This document shows, piece by piece, positions 10,715 through 22,261 of a DNA stretch of 64,000 nt. The translations under genes and the position numbers were made by a program. The notes under the pieces were generated by a model. That model had not been told where the DNA came from. It made no database searches and saw only the letters and a list, made by a program, of their open reading frames with translations. The DNA comes from Ctenosaura bakeri. Its lineage: Eukaryota; Chordata; Lepidosauria; Squamata; Iguanidae. Each line of letters starts with the position of its first letter. The first letter of the stretch is position 1. The DNA is taken from NCBI GenBank assembly GCA_948474755.1, contig CAOLHI010000395.1, positions 868,001 to 932,000 on the forward strand. The letters run 5' to 3'.

Positions 10715-12285
10715 TTGAGACAGCAGGAAACAGTTGGCTTTCCATGATGAAAATTAAATCAGACCACATTTCAGCAGTAGTAGTTGTGCAATAGTTTTAT
10801 TAACACTTGGGCCATAGGCCATTTGCATACATAATAACATCAATAACTACACGTCAAACTACAACAATAAAAACACAACAAAACAAGAATGCAACATAAA
10901 ATAAACAGCATATAGGTCTTACATATAAGAAAAAGAGGCAGCCAATGCAATTAAGATATATTAAATATAAACAGCAACTCTAAAATTATAGAAGAGCATT
11001 CTCACATTTCAGTAATAAGAAAGAACTTCATCCATTTGTGGAAGAGCTGGTTAATTATGTTGTTCACCTCTGATAGAAATCTATAGCATCTGTTTCTATG
11101 TAGTCCTCAAGTCTGTTATATATTCATGCCTTCCATTTCTGGTTTGCTTCTTCACTTCTCCCAGTTAAAATATGGGAGTTGTCCATCTTTCTATGGATTT
11201 TCACCTTGATAACTCATACAAGCAAATCCAAGTTGATCGCAGACGTTGTCCATTGCTCTATTAAAAAGAAAAATGCTCCATATTCATACACATCCAATGT
11301 TTGGTGTTAAGTGAGAGTTTTGTTAGTTTAAGAGAGGCTATGCAATGAACAATGTAATAATGATGATAAATATTTAATCAAGCCATATAATTGATACACA
11401 AAATAAGTGTTAAATATGTATGCAATAACATTGACTCAGAAAAGCTCCAATTGAGTTAATTAGATGGAATATATACAGTAATCCCAAATAAGAAGAGTAA
11501 AGACTTTAATTATACTTTCATATTTTGTTAATAGGAACATTCTGCATTTTTTTTTTCATGGACTGCACTGAAGACTCACAATTTTGGTGTGAATATTGTA
11601 ATTCTGGGGTGAAGCAGAACAATCCTGCTGTGCAGACATTCCAAATATACCTACACACACACACACACACACATTTGATTTCCAAGCAACTGCGTGCCCA
11701 CTCTCTGCAGTTCCTTTGCACCATTTCTGAAGGATGAAGCTAGTTTTCAGCATGAAATTACCACACATAATATTCTAAAGGGGATTTTTTGGGGGTCTAT
11801 TCAGCTAGAAGATACGTGGAAAAAAAATTCCTAGCAAAAATAAAATGCAGAGAAAATAGAGTCTCTTGATTTGGTGGAAAAGAAAAGAGGTATTGTTTCC
11901 AACAATGGCTAGAATTCTTTTGTGCTAATAAGTCTGGGGTTGCATGCATATGACTTGGTCTTTATGGAGTGGAAGGGGCTATTCACTAAGTTTCTGAACC
12001 CTGCCTAAAATCTCCCCGTCACCTGTCAATCTCTAGAAGTCATGGCTATGGAAAAGGAGGTGGAGAGAACTGACCTCACAGAAGGGACTGCTTCCCATCC
12101 CAGTTCTCCAGTGAGAGAGAAAATGGAAAAATGATCTTGGTCCTCTTTTTCCTTCCTAAAGGATTTCAGGAGGGATGGCATGATTGGTTACCTCCCTCTC
12201 CAGGCTGTTTAATGTCTGTAAAAGTACTCTTAGAGCTTGGGATCTCTGGAGTGGGAAATGAGGTACAAAGGTACAAGTGTTAACA
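10715..12285. other. Unannotated non-coding stretch with an (AC)n tract
   Basis: AT-rich sequence. An (AC)11 microsatellite lies at 11652-11673. The A-rich block at about 10790-10960 might be the antisense tail of a LINE, but I cannot identify it. No gene was recognised. Confidence 0.4.
11652..11673. repeat. (AC)n microsatellite
   Basis: Eleven uninterrupted AC units. Confidence 0.95.
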
Positions 12286-12289
12286 TTCT

Positions 12290-12719
12290 TACCCTTTTTG
12301 CACATTACCCGTTTGCGTGGCTGGGGGGGGGATCTCGTGCGAAAAGCCTCAGCAGGAACGCTGTCGCTTCCCTGCTGCTTGAGTTCTGCAGCGCTTCCTC
12401 GTTGCACAAGCATCGCGCAAGCACCCTGCCCCTTCCTACCGCAGCGCAACCTGGGAATTGTAGGCTAGCACTGCGGCAGGAAGCAAAACCAACCTGGCTC
12501 CCAACACACAGCACAGCAAGTAAGTATGCGCGGGCCCCGGGAGCATTGCACGACTGCCCACCATTTTCAGCTTAAAGCTGAAAATAAAAAGGTGCGTGTC
12601 CGCTCTGCGTCCGGCTCTTGAGCGTTGCATAAATGGGAGTGCATCATGCGGACCACCGTTCCCATTTACGCAACGCTCAAGGGGCCCTCTTGCAAAAGAA
12701 ACTGCATACGAAAAGGGCC
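12290..12719 (+). mobile_element. Family B Harbinger-like MITE, full length
   Basis: 430 bp. The left terminus is ACCCTTTTTGCACATTACC and the right terminus is ATACGAAAAGGGCC. TCT flanks both sides (12287-12289 and 12720-12722), a perfect 3-bp duplication. A hairpin with arms at about 12617-12639 and 12659-12681 lies in the right half, and a short palindrome (CAGCTTAAAGCTG) sits in the middle. It is GC-rich relative to its flanks. Open frames of 60-112 codons in this stretch are by-products of the GC content. Confidence 0.87.
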
Positions 12720-12762
12720 TCTGTTATGACTCTGTGGAGATCTCTGTCATAGGAGACTAGAC

Positions 12763-12933
12763 TGATTTCCTTCCTATAGTGCCATTATACCACTTTCAAC
12801 ATCCTATGGAATCCTGGGGTTTGCAGTTTATGAAGGAGCATTTAGAGGGCCTCAGGAAACTACATGTCCCAGAATTCCACGGGATGTTGAAAATGGAACA
12901 GTAGCACTAGAACCGTATAGGGTGGAAATGGCC
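12763..12933. mobile_element. Family A MITE, left terminus eroded
   Basis: TAGTGCCATTATACCACTTT, GAATCCTGGGGTTTGCAG, CCCAGAATTCCACGGGATG and GTGGAAATGGCC follow the A order. The spacer is shorter than in the long subfamily. TTA follows the right end. Confidence 0.82.
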
Positions 12934-12939
12934 TTAGTC

Positions 12940-14180
12940 TTTCTCCGGACATTCTTGGCCATCCTCTTAATGCCGATGCTGCTTAAAAAAAAAACTCTTG
13001 CAGACAGACAGAGGACAGAAAGAAAAAGGGAGTGCTGAGGAGGTGGGAAAAGACTTCAATGGAACTTATTTGCCAGAGGTTTTGTTCACTGAGGTATGTC
13101 TGTAATTTTCCAGATTCTAACATCTCCCCCAGAAAACATGAGTGGAACCCCTTTCTGCCACATTTTTAAGAAACAACTTAATTTTCTAAATCTTCTTTTT
13201 AATTAATTGCTGCAGCTTTTATCTGTTACTACTGATGGGCTCTATTTTAAAGAGACATAATGTTGTTTTAATGACATGATGATTCTGTGATGCTTGATGC
13301 TTATTTTTCTCATTGGGTTTGATGAACTCTTGTGTACTGCCTGAAGGAACAATTGTACGCTGAGAGACGACATATAAACCCAGGTAATGGGCACTTTTTT
13401 TTATATAAAAAAAATATTTTGCCACAAAAACTCATAACCCTTGATGAACATCTTCCCTTTACGTGTTTCTAATTTTCTTTTAAAGGCAGCTAATGGTCAT
13501 CACCTTTACCTTGTAGCTGTAAATTCCATATATTAGTAAAGAAATCTCTGAATACAGACTCTCTTTTGTTGTCAAGAGCCTGCTGCCAATCATTTTTATT
13601 CAATATGGAAAAATGTTTTCTGGGGAGCTTGTAAGCAACTGGCTAGCTTTAAGTTATTTTTTTTAAAGGTTTTCTTTTCAAGAGAAAATAATGCTAGAAA
13701 CTTTGCTACTCTCTTGGCATAGAGTTTTATTTATACAAACTTCGGCAAAGTTCCAAGTGGAAGAGAAACTGTTTCAGGGTACACTAACAGGACAATATCC
13801 CACGAAACCCCCTTGCACCTTCTGTTTTGCAGGCTTGCATACCAATGAGACCACTCTTATTCTCCTCCTTGAACTGTGACTCTGGCAAGACGTGGATAAT
13901 TCTAATATGTCAAAGAGGATTTCTTTTTTTCTCACTTTTTCTTCATTTCTCTAAAGAAAAAGAAAAGAGAGAGAGAGGGGAAGAGAAACAACTGTATTGT
14001 TTTGATCGATGGTCAAGTCCTCTAGCTCTCCATGATTCAATGATTCTGGAATAGCTTATTTGCTGCAAAACGACGTGTCCACAGATGAATATGTAGGGAG
14101 GATGGGGGGAAAAGGATTAGCATATTGTATAACACTTGAATGGGTGTCTCCACCACCCCCTGTTCTAAGAGAACTAGGGT
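12940..14180. other. Unannotated non-coding stretch
   Basis: AT-rich sequence with A-runs near 12985 and 13400 and a GA-rich tract near 13960-13985. No gene or named repeat was seen. Confidence 0.4.
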
Positions 14181-14185
14181 GACAT

Positions 14186-14366
14186 AGCCTGTTTCCGCAC
14201 TAGCCTGTTATAGCGCGATGATTCCACTTTCAACATCCTCTGGAATCCTGGGGTTTGCAGTTTCTGGAGGGGCCAACTGGCCCCTCCCGAAACTGCAAAC
14301 CCCAGGATTCCAGAGGATGTTGAAAGTGGAATCATCGCGCTATAACAGGCTAGTGCAGAAATGGCC
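14186..14366. mobile_element. Family A MITE, perfect palindrome
   Basis: The two arms (about 14198-14263 and 14288-14353) are reverse complements over 66 bp with no mismatch that I can find, and pairing continues with one mismatch to the centre. It belongs to the subfamily with TATAGCGCGATGATTCC in place of the more common TATAGTGCTATTATTCC, and it lacks the internal spacer. The perfect arms suggest recent insertion or a gene-conversion-prone hairpin. Confidence 0.92.
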
Positions 14367-14369
14367 ATG

Positions 14370-15165
14370 CACAAGCATGCACAAACACACATATACACAC
14401 ACTTACGAATTTCTATTAACAATTTTACAGTTCATTAAATTCTTTCAAATCTCAACTGTAGTCAAGAGAATTATGGATAGAGCAGTACAAGAACTTGTTC
14501 TAAATAGCATTTTCATATTCTAGTGTACCATTCATAGAGTAAGTTAAAATTTGCTAGTCCATTTGTCTTAATAAATAGTTTGCAAAAGCTCAGGCCAAGT
14601 CCTTAATTGATCATACTTCAAGAGTTAGATAGTGCTGCTGGACGTCCATACTATATTCCTGTTTAATTAACAAACAACATGAATGGAAACCAAATGGCCT
14701 CAGAGTTGTCTACCTCTCTTTCCTTTTTTGTTCTATTTCATTTGTCAGATTGATTTCTCCCAGAGAGCAACTGCCCACGCTCTCTTCAGCCATAACCTTA
14801 TTGAGAAATCATGGGCCAATATCCATCTTTTAGTGATTTCTGCTCTAGCAGCTGCCAACAAAAAACCTGGAAGTTCATTGTGCAAGACATATTCATTCTC
14901 CTCCATGCAAATGGAAAGTATTAATAACTCTCTCTGTGGCTTAACTGCCTGATTTGTTATTTGAGATAAGAGATTAACAATTTGCATCAAGAAGGCCATA
15001 GTAGATATTCAAGCCACATACATTGCAAGAGTACCCTTCTCAGTACATCTCCTCCGGCAACTTTGTGATAGCTTGGCACTGAACTTAGAGAATTTAGTAG
15101 CATTACAGTGGAATTGTGCTATTGCAGTACTCCCCATTTATATAATATATATGCTTGAAAACTAA
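14370..15165. other. Unannotated non-coding stretch
   Basis: A short AC-rich segment follows the MITE (14380-14400). The rest is unique AT-rich sequence without a coding signal that I can support. Confidence 0.4.
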
Positions 15166-15169
15166 GAAC

Positions 15170-15480
15170 TACTTTTTCTCTCTTCTTTTGGCAAAGCTGA
15201 TGTTCTCTCAGACCAACAGCTGGCTTAGGTCTGGACTATTTGAAAAACCATATCTCAAGATATGAACCTGCCAAAGTCCTATGATCTGCAGGGGAAGACT
15301 TTCTCTCTGCTTTGCTACCATCCCCGGCTTGCTTGGTAAGGGCATGGGGCAGAGCCTTCTCAGTGGCTTCTCCCAACCTGTGGAATCCTCTCCCATGGGA
15401 GGCTGGGCTGACCCCTTCCCTACTTTCCTTTTGTCAGCAGGCAAAAACATCTCCAGGCCAGCCCCATAATTCCATCTCTT
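15170..15480 (+). mobile_element. LINE-like 3' relic, probably L2/CR1 clade
   Basis: The order GAAGACTTTCTCTCTGC, AGCCTTCTCAGTGGCTTC, CTGTGGAATCCTCTCCC and TTTGTCAGCAGGCAAAAAC resembles a reptile LINE 3' region ending in an interrupted C-terminal frame. It has relatives at 31.6 and 35.0 kb. Assignment to a clade is from memory and uncertain. Confidence 0.5.
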
Positions 15481-15654
15481 GGGCTTCTGTACTTGAGCCT
15501 AAAGGTGACCACTATACTGGACAAGTGTCTCTGTTGGTCAGTGGGCTCAGTGTCGAAAGCATGACAAATTTGTCCTTTCGTTTCTTAAATGAAACAATCA
15601 GATAGCCAAAACCAGGACCCTTACATATGCTGAAGTTCCCTGCCCCTGCCATAG

Positions 15655-15782
15655 AGTAGAGGTGAGAATTGTAGCGCCCTCTACATGTTGCGGGACTTCA
15701 AGTTCTAGAAACCCTAGGCAACACAGACAATGGTGAGGACCTTTGGGAGATGACATCCAACAACATCCAAAGGGTCAACCAT
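15655..15782. mobile_element. hAT-like palindromic MITE relic
   Basis: CTCTACATGTTGCGGGACTT on the left pairs with GACATCCAACAACATCCAAA on the right. This is the common reptile MITE whose two halves read CCAGATGTTGTTGGACT and its complement. Termini are eroded and no TSD is visible. Confidence 0.6.
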
Positions 15783-15789
15783 CGACCTA

Positions 15790-17455
15790 AATGGAGAAGA
15801 AGATACAATTGGAAAAATCTTTCTCTGAGAAAAAATCCCACCCAAAACTGTCTAAATCTGGTCCTACAGAATCCAATCTGTGTTACATAGAAATTGGAAT
15901 CCTGACTTCTAAGAATTTAGGTCGAATCCCTTTCTCTGGCCATCACAGCTGGATACAAATCACCAGATGGACTGTTGCAAAGTATTCGTCTTACATTTAT
16001 TTGCTTAGTCCTTGAGTGATTCATCTTTTCTTCCCCTATTTTTCCCTCATTCTGTTCCCACTATGGAAATGAAATCCTGTAGACCTGAAATGGAACCTTT
16101 AAAACAAAATAGTCTGCCATATGTTCTGTACAGATAACTATGTGGTCTAATTGCCTTGAATCAAACCAGTGACACAAGTATGCAAATTCACTTGGAGTGG
16201 AGCATGTCCCAACCGTCACTTCCTTTTGGCACTACTCATTAAAATATAAAGATTTAAAAATAGTCCTCCGTGGGCTATGTGAATAGTTCACCATTATATC
16301 CACTCTCAGTCCTTTATAGTGAGTTATATGATGTTAACATGGAAACATTTCTACTCAGACAAGTCTGTTTAGTGTTGCAGTCCAGAGGACATCAATGGAA
16401 TTGGCTGTTTCCATTTTGTTTGAGCAAAATCAGCACATTTGTGGTTCCTTTAAATACAAGGAAGGAATGACGCCATTCAGCTCCATCCATGAGACTAATT
16501 TGATGTTATTGCAGAAAGCAAGAATTAAGTGGCTGAAACTCCTCTAGTTTTCTTCCAGGCAATTCCTTTAATAGGCTATGTTGTTTTAAATCACAAAACC
16601 CTCCTTTCTTAATTTAAACTCCCAGAATTTCTTTCTTCTGTCTTCATCGCTATCATCCCCCACCCTTTCCTACTGTGAACCTTCCTCAATCTGTTCACTA
16701 AAGATATCAGGTGCTAGTGCTTTTCAAACAGTTTACTTACATTTCATATTGCAATTTTGCAGGATGAATTTCCATATGCTGTACTAACTGCATGATTAAT
16801 ACAAAGATCATTAAAAATGTTTAGAGTAGCACCCCTAAGGTGTTATAAAAATATTACAATTTTATTCATAGTCATAACCACCCATGGAAGTTAGTACTGT
16901 CTTACTATTCTGTGTTCCAAGCCTGAATCTGAAATTATTTGCTTATGTTGAACAGAGTTGGAGAATGCAATTCTAGGCATGATTACTTTGTATATATTTC
17001 TTATTTTTATCATCATCAACATCATCATCATCCTTTTATTGCAGATTAAATGTACATAGATGTATAACTTAAATCCAGAATCCTGTTGTTAACTTAAACT
17101 GGCATAACCCACAGTTATTCCACGATAAAGGGAAGATGCAATTTTTCTGTTGAACCAGGGATCCAGGTATATCCAGGTATGGTATAGAGAGGGCCTCAGT
17201 CATTGTTAGTAAGTAACAAGCAGGGTGTTCACCTTCTGAGGTCATCAGTAAAAGACAGTCCTTTTCCTGAGCCAAAGGTAAGAGAGGAAAGGGAAAACTC
17301 TGAAAGTGAAATGCCTTGAGAATTAGGATCCCAGGAAGCAAGCAGAAACTAAATCAATAATGAGAAAGTGACCTAGGGAAGAAGGAGGGTTGCTTAGCAT
17401 CTGCCCCTTCCCTACATTTCTTTCTGACTGAGAACCTTGCCAGGATATCTAAAGA
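15790..17455. other. Unannotated non-coding stretch
   Basis: Unique AT-rich sequence with a short (ATC)-like tract near 17010-17030. Open frames of 60-90 codons were inspected without finding a recognisable product. Confidence 0.4.
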
Positions 17456-17462
17456 ACTCATT

Positions 17463-17490
17463 CCCTCTCTCTCTCTCTCTGTCTCTCTCC
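17463..17490. repeat. (CT)n microsatellite
   Basis: Short CT-rich simple repeat with one interruption. Confidence 0.85.
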
Positions 17491-17565
17491 GCTTGAAGAT
17501 TCCCAGGATATATCTGAAGAAGCATCTTTTTTTTCCAAATGGAAGAACTCAAAACATCTGACTAG

Positions 17566-18332
17566 CAGTGATGTAGACTCGAGTCGACTGACTTGGGCTC
17601 AAGTTGGACTTAAGTTGCTCCAGCGACTCAACTTGTACTTGACTCAGGAATAAATGACTCGACCCAACTTGAAACTTGTATATTTTTAGTGATTGACTTG
17701 CTGCCCTCTGTTCTGTAACATAACACATTCATCCAGAAGCCTAACGACTTTGAACAACGCTTCCATCTCTTTTTGCCTACTAGTCACATGATGATCTGTC
17801 TCAAGCCCAAAATGTGGGTGCATTTCTCAGAGGAGAACTGCAAACAGGTTAGGCAATGGGCTTGAGGTGAGTTTGAGGTCTGCTTCTAAAACTTTTCCTA
17901 AGAGCAGAAGGCAAGGCTCTCCCCCAAGTGCTGGGTACGTTTCTCAGAAGGGAACAGCAAATGTTTTAGGCAACAGGCTTGAGGAGGAAGAATCTTTCCT
18001 TCTAAAGCTTTTGAAGCTTCAGTAAACAGGAGTAAGAAGGATCCTATTTCCAACCACTGAAAAATCCTCCAGCGTCCAAAATTGGAAATAAGAAGGATCC
18101 GATTCCCCATGTCCAAAGCTGCAGGTGGCAAAAGCACAAATTTGGAGGGCCGTCTCTGCTTAAATTGTTACAAATGACTCTACTCAACTCTGTCCAAAAA
18201 TTCTTGAATTTAGGTTGGGTTATAAAGTTGGCTCCCAGACTTGAGACTTAACTTGAGACTTGACTTGAAAGTATCTTCAAGGACTTCAGATTTGACTTGA
18301 GACTTGCAGTAAAAGACTTAAATACATCACTG
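17566..18332. mobile_element. Non-autonomous hAT element, 767 bp
   Basis: It starts CAGTGATGTA and ends TACATCACTG, a perfect 10-bp terminal inverted repeat. It is flanked by the identical octamer CTGACTAG (17558-17565 and 18333-18340). Both ends contain runs of ACTTGAGTC and GACTTGAG-type pentamer repeats (17580-17690 and 18235-18310). No transposase frame is present. Ends, length and duplication are diagnostic for the hAT superfamily. Confidence 0.95.
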
Positions 18333-18344
18333 CTGACTAGTGTG

Positions 18345-19118
18345 ATAAGCACACACCATACCACTTCAACTACTTTCTCCCGTATTTTTCTCCATGAGCC
18401 AACACTTGCCCAGTTCTGCTTTTATATATTATTCTTTAAACCTCTGTATGTTTGCTCTTTATTTAATTTTTAAACCTTTCCTGAACCTCATGGTTTCTCT
18501 GGGCATTAAACCTTAATAGGATCAAGTTGCAATTGGGTTATTGTGCTACTCTCCTTTAAAGTAAAATAAAATAAGCAAAATAATATGCATTAGTAATCAT
18601 AGAAAAAATAGTCTTGGGAACTCCTGAGACTCTCACTGTCCTCCAAGCTGAATCACCTCATGTAGTTTCCCTGATGGAGATCCCTAGGGAATCCTGAAGG
18701 TTGGAGCAATGAAATTCACATGTTGGAATATATGGTCCCAATAACTCAAAAAAAGCGGAACAAGATATTTGTACACAAAGTGGTTATTAAATCATAGTGA
18801 GAAAGAAGTTAACTTATGGATTATTTCAAGTGCAAAAAGCATTGATTTCCAAATAACCACACAGCAGGACAGTATGGTACATCATTGGGAGAGCTATGAT
18901 ATCATGCGATAGCCTCCATAGAAATACAGGACTAACACAGTGCAATTACAGTGTAACAATGTCATGTGAAAGACTCTCCTCTGTGGAGAGACTTCAAGCT
19001 AGTTGTCCTGAAAGTCCATACTAACAGTCCTAAATAGCTTTCCAACTCAAGTCCAGAGGAATAAGGTCTATGTGTCCCAACCCATCCTGCCTCACCTCTG
19101 CACCATTGCCACCTCTTC
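18345..19118. other. Unannotated non-coding stretch
   Basis: AT-rich unique sequence. No gene or repeat was recognised. Confidence 0.4.
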
Positions 19119-19120
19119 AT

Positions 19121-19201
19121 CCCTAAATTGCAAGGCCCAGAATTCCATAGCATGTAAAAAGTGGAATAATAGCACTATAACAGTGTTGGGTGGAAATGGC
19201 C
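19121..19201. mobile_element. Family A MITE, right half only
   Basis: CCTAAATTGCAAGGCCCAG, AAGTGGAATAATAGCACTA and GGTGGAAATGGCC match the right half of family A. TTA follows the end. The left half is absent. Confidence 0.8.
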
Positions 19202-19204
19202 TTA

Positions 19205-20205
19205 GTCTTTGCTTTTTTTTGGTTGGCCTCTTGGCTCCTCCTCTCTCCTACGCAGGCTTTAACTGGGGAAACAAGCTGGCCCTTATTCTCCATTGAGACC
19301 AGGGAGTTCTGAACAGGCAGGGAGCACTTCTAGTGAATTATGCTCTTCCACACTTGGAGGAAGAAAAAATCACAAAACCTGACACAAATACATTTCTTTT
19401 TGAAGTGGAAAATAAAACCAGGCATGAGCAGGATCCAGAAAACCATCCAACAAAGCAATCCAAGCACAGTGGAACCAGACACTGAAATCAGCTAAAACTC
19501 CTGCCAACAATTGCTGAAAGTTTTGTTAGTTCATTGAGATCTAGTCCTAACATTTTAAAGTAGATTTACCCAAAGCAAAGCCTTCAGTAATGAATCGAAA
19601 GGTCATTTTTCTCTTGCAGTCTTCCTCTTCCGGTCCTCAGCTGGGAACTTATTGAGTCCATTGGCAACCATCAGCATCGAAATGTAAGAATTAGGTCTTC
19701 AAGGGGTGGAGCGTATTGAAACAAAGAACCTTTCATTATATGAACATTCTTGGCATGCCAATGGTAAGAAGCAAGCCCTGAGACCCATATCACCCTGCAG
19801 TGACTATTTGAAACTTGGCCAAAGGAAACCCAATGGAACAAGTTGTTGGCATATTCTTGCTATGAAGGAGACATACTGTGAGTTCATCATGTGCTAAAAA
19901 CTGTAAAAGGAAACAGTGTCATAGAAGTAAAGTGATGGATCCGAAGGGATGTTATCATATCTGTTGGTCTCCAGACAGACAACAGAAACATTCTTGTCTC
20001 TAGCAATTTGTGTACTAGTCGTAGTTGTGATAAGGTCTTCTTACCCAGTGAAAATTATTCAACCCCTCAAAAGCAAATGTTTTCTGGGAAGGAGGCTAAA
20101 CTCTGAAGAAACAAACTCTTCTGGGTTTAGGAGAGGTTTGCTAGCTATAAATAAGATCACGTTGTTCCAATGAAACTGGTATTATTTCAAAATCTCAGAT
20201 ATCTC
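19205..20205. other. Unannotated non-coding stretch
   Basis: No gene, RNA or named repeat was recognised in this stretch. Confidence 0.4.
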
Positions 20206-20210
20206 ATCAA

Positions 20211-20302
20211 GGAAGGAAGAAAGGAAGGAAGGAAGGAAGGAAGGAAGGAAGGAAGGAAGGAAGGAAGGAAGGAAGGAAGGAAGGAAGGAAGGAAGGAAGG
20301 AA
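20211..20302. repeat. (GGAA)n microsatellite
   Basis: About 92 bp of nearly perfect GGAA units. The open frame through it encodes only an EGRK-type repeat and is not a gene. Confidence 0.97.
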
Positions 20303-20304
20303 AA

Positions 20305-20920
20305 AGAGGAGAGGAGTTTGCTTTGGGAGAAAAGGAGGGGCTATTTTTCAGCCAATTACTATAGTAACAAACACAGCCATAGCGGATCAGCAGCTAGTGC
20401 AAAAAAAGGGAGCAACTCAATTATAGCGGAGTGTTGGAATTGCTCTGATTTCCAATATACTTCAATGAGTGTCAGGGGTATACTATGCTAGGAAGTGGGA
20501 AAGAAAGGTACTACGTTTTCACATCTCTATCAGAGACAAAGGACGGAGCTTGTTTCTAAGTATAAAGCAAAAGGGCAAGAAGTAGAAATAGTGGCCTCAT
20601 GAGAACAGAGGCCTGGTCTATACACAGCAGAAGAATGAGATGAGCGGATGGTGTAATGGTAGAATAACCTTTATTGGTGCAAACTGAAGAAGACATTTAC
20701 TACTCTGAATTATTTTCATTTTTTTCTAAAATAAAAACAATTTGATAACTGCTATTGCAGAAAGGAAGGTTCTGCCCTTGTTCTTTGCTTGCTGTGTTGG
20801 CTTTCTGCTTGTAAGAAATCTGAGTGTAATGAAAATGTTCAAAAATATAATTATCCACCTGTAATCTACCGATGTATAGTCTGTCATCTTAGTGTATTAG
20901 CACCAAAAAGGTCAAGATAC
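20305..20920. other. Unannotated non-coding stretch
   Basis: No gene or repeat identified. Confidence 0.35.
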
Positions 20921-20969
20921 TGTAATAGAGTGTGTGTGCAGGGGGGGAGCAAGTATGGTTAAATTCCTT

Positions 20970-21268
20970 GAGGACTATCACAGAAATGAAGGCCCAGGCC
21001 CGTTTTCTGCTGCCCCCCAAGGGCAGGACCAGGTCTAATGGTCTGAAGTTACAGGAAAGTAGATTATGATTGAATAGTGCAAGAAATTTCTTAACAGTAA
21101 GAGCAGTGTGGCAGTGGAACCAGTTGACTAGAGAGGTACTGGGGTCTCCGTCTTTGGACATCTTCAAAAAGAGGCTGGACAACTACCTTCTGGGGATGCT
21201 TTAGCAGGAAATCCTGCTCTGAGCAGGAAGTTGGACTTAATGGCTCATAAAGCTCTCTCCAAATCTCT
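20970..21268 (+). mobile_element. CR1 LINE 3' end, part 1
   Basis: CAAGGGCAGGACCAGGTC, AGTGTGGCAGTGGAACCAG, CATCTTCAAAAAGAGGCTGG and GGAAATCCTGCTCTGAGCAG are the expected CR1 3' sequences in order. The copy breaks at 21268, where a family C element is inserted, and resumes at 21744 with the GCTTCTGTGATTCTAG terminal repeat. Confidence 0.85.
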
Positions 21269-21743
21269 GGCCATTTCTGCACCAGGCATTTAAAATGGTG
21301 CAGAGTGGCCTCCAACCGAGGTCTTCTGCACCGTAGAGTGGACTGGGGTGGACTACTTTTTGTAGTTCCACACCTCAATCCAGTTCTGTGCAACCGGAAC
21401 TGGTTGTGCAGCATGCTTTTTAAAAACCTCTTTTTTGAGGTTTTTAAAAAGCACAGAGCGGGCAACCCCATCTCGCTCCGTCGCCACACTCCGGAGCAGA
21501 TTTGCAGGTGTGCGCAAGTGCGTGCCTGCAGGTTTTCAGGGAGGGCTTTTGGCTGGCGAGCTTCTCTGGTTGGTGGAGAGCCTCCACCAACCGGAAGCTG
21601 CCATTTAGGATGCTGGGGAACTGTGGAGCAACGAACTTGCACTGCTGTTCTTCGCGGCGGACTTGGCTGGTCGTAGGAAAAATCCAGTGAGTCCCATTTC
21701 TGTCCATTTCTGCCCGATTCACACCCCACATGCGGAAAGGGCC
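21269..21743 (+). mobile_element. Family C Harbinger-like MITE, 475 bp, inside CR1
   Basis: The termini GGCCATTTCTGCACC and ATGCGGAAAGGGCC are inverted repeats. Flanks are TCT and TAT, a 2/3 match. A perfect 16-bp hairpin (GCTTTTTAAAAACCTC and its complement, 21415-21430 and 21437-21452) lies in the left half. It is GC-rich. The 212-codon minus-strand frame that covers much of it is a product of composition. Insertion into CR1 makes it younger than that CR1 copy. Confidence 0.88.
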
Positions 21744-21765
21744 TATGCTTCTGTGATTCTAGAAG
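21744..21765 (+). mobile_element. CR1 LINE 3' end, part 2
   Basis: The terminal TTCTGTGATTCT repeat of the CR1 copy that is interrupted by the C element. Confidence 0.7.
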
Positions 21766-21784
21766 AACTCATGTGTCCAGATTT

Positions 21785-22260
21785 AGGAGGATAAAAGTAG
21801 TACTCCATTCTGTTTTGATCATCTAGAATACTGTGTCCATTTTGGGGCACCACAATTTAAGAAAAATGTTGGCAAGCTGGAATATGTTAAGAAGATAACC
21901 ACCAGGATGTAAAAGATCTAGAAGCCAAATCTCATGAGGACTGGTGAGGGCGATGAACTATGTTTAGGCTAGAGAAAAAAGAGTGAAAAGTGATATCACC
22001 ATATTCAAATGAAGATCTATCAAGTCAAAGACAGAGGAAACCTGTTTTCTTTTGCAGAAGACAGCAGAACCCAAACCAATTTAAATCAGAAGAAAGGAGA
22101 TTCCAGTTTAGGAAGAATTTCCTGGTAATAAGAACTGTTTGGTGGTAGAATAGATTCCCTTGACAGATGGTAATGTCACATTCATTAGAGTTATTTATAC
22201 AGAGACTGAACACTCTTTCAGGGCTGCTTTCATGGTGAATTCCTGCCCTTACAAATCTAT
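21785..22260 (+). mobile_element. Second CR1 LINE fragment
   Basis: AGAATACTGTGTCCATTTTG, GGGCACCACAATTTAAG, ATGTTGGCAAGCTGG, AGAAAGGAGATTCCAG and GGAAGAATTTCCTGG are the conserved 3' coding and UTR pieces of CR1. All frames are interrupted. Because it repeats sequence that would lie upstream of the previous fragment, it is a separate insertion. Confidence 0.8.
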
Positions 22261-22261
22261 A

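Noticed and set aside
12290..12719. GC-rich block considered as a CpG island promoter
   Set aside because: The boundaries coincide exactly with a family B MITE and its TSD, which explains the composition.
20170..20364. EGRK-repeat protein frame
   Set aside because: A direct translation of the (GGAA)n microsatellite.
21091..21729. 212-codon open frame on the minus strand
   Set aside because: It covers most of a GC-rich family C MITE and extends into CR1. Similar frames appear in other strands at the same place, and no protein motif is seen.
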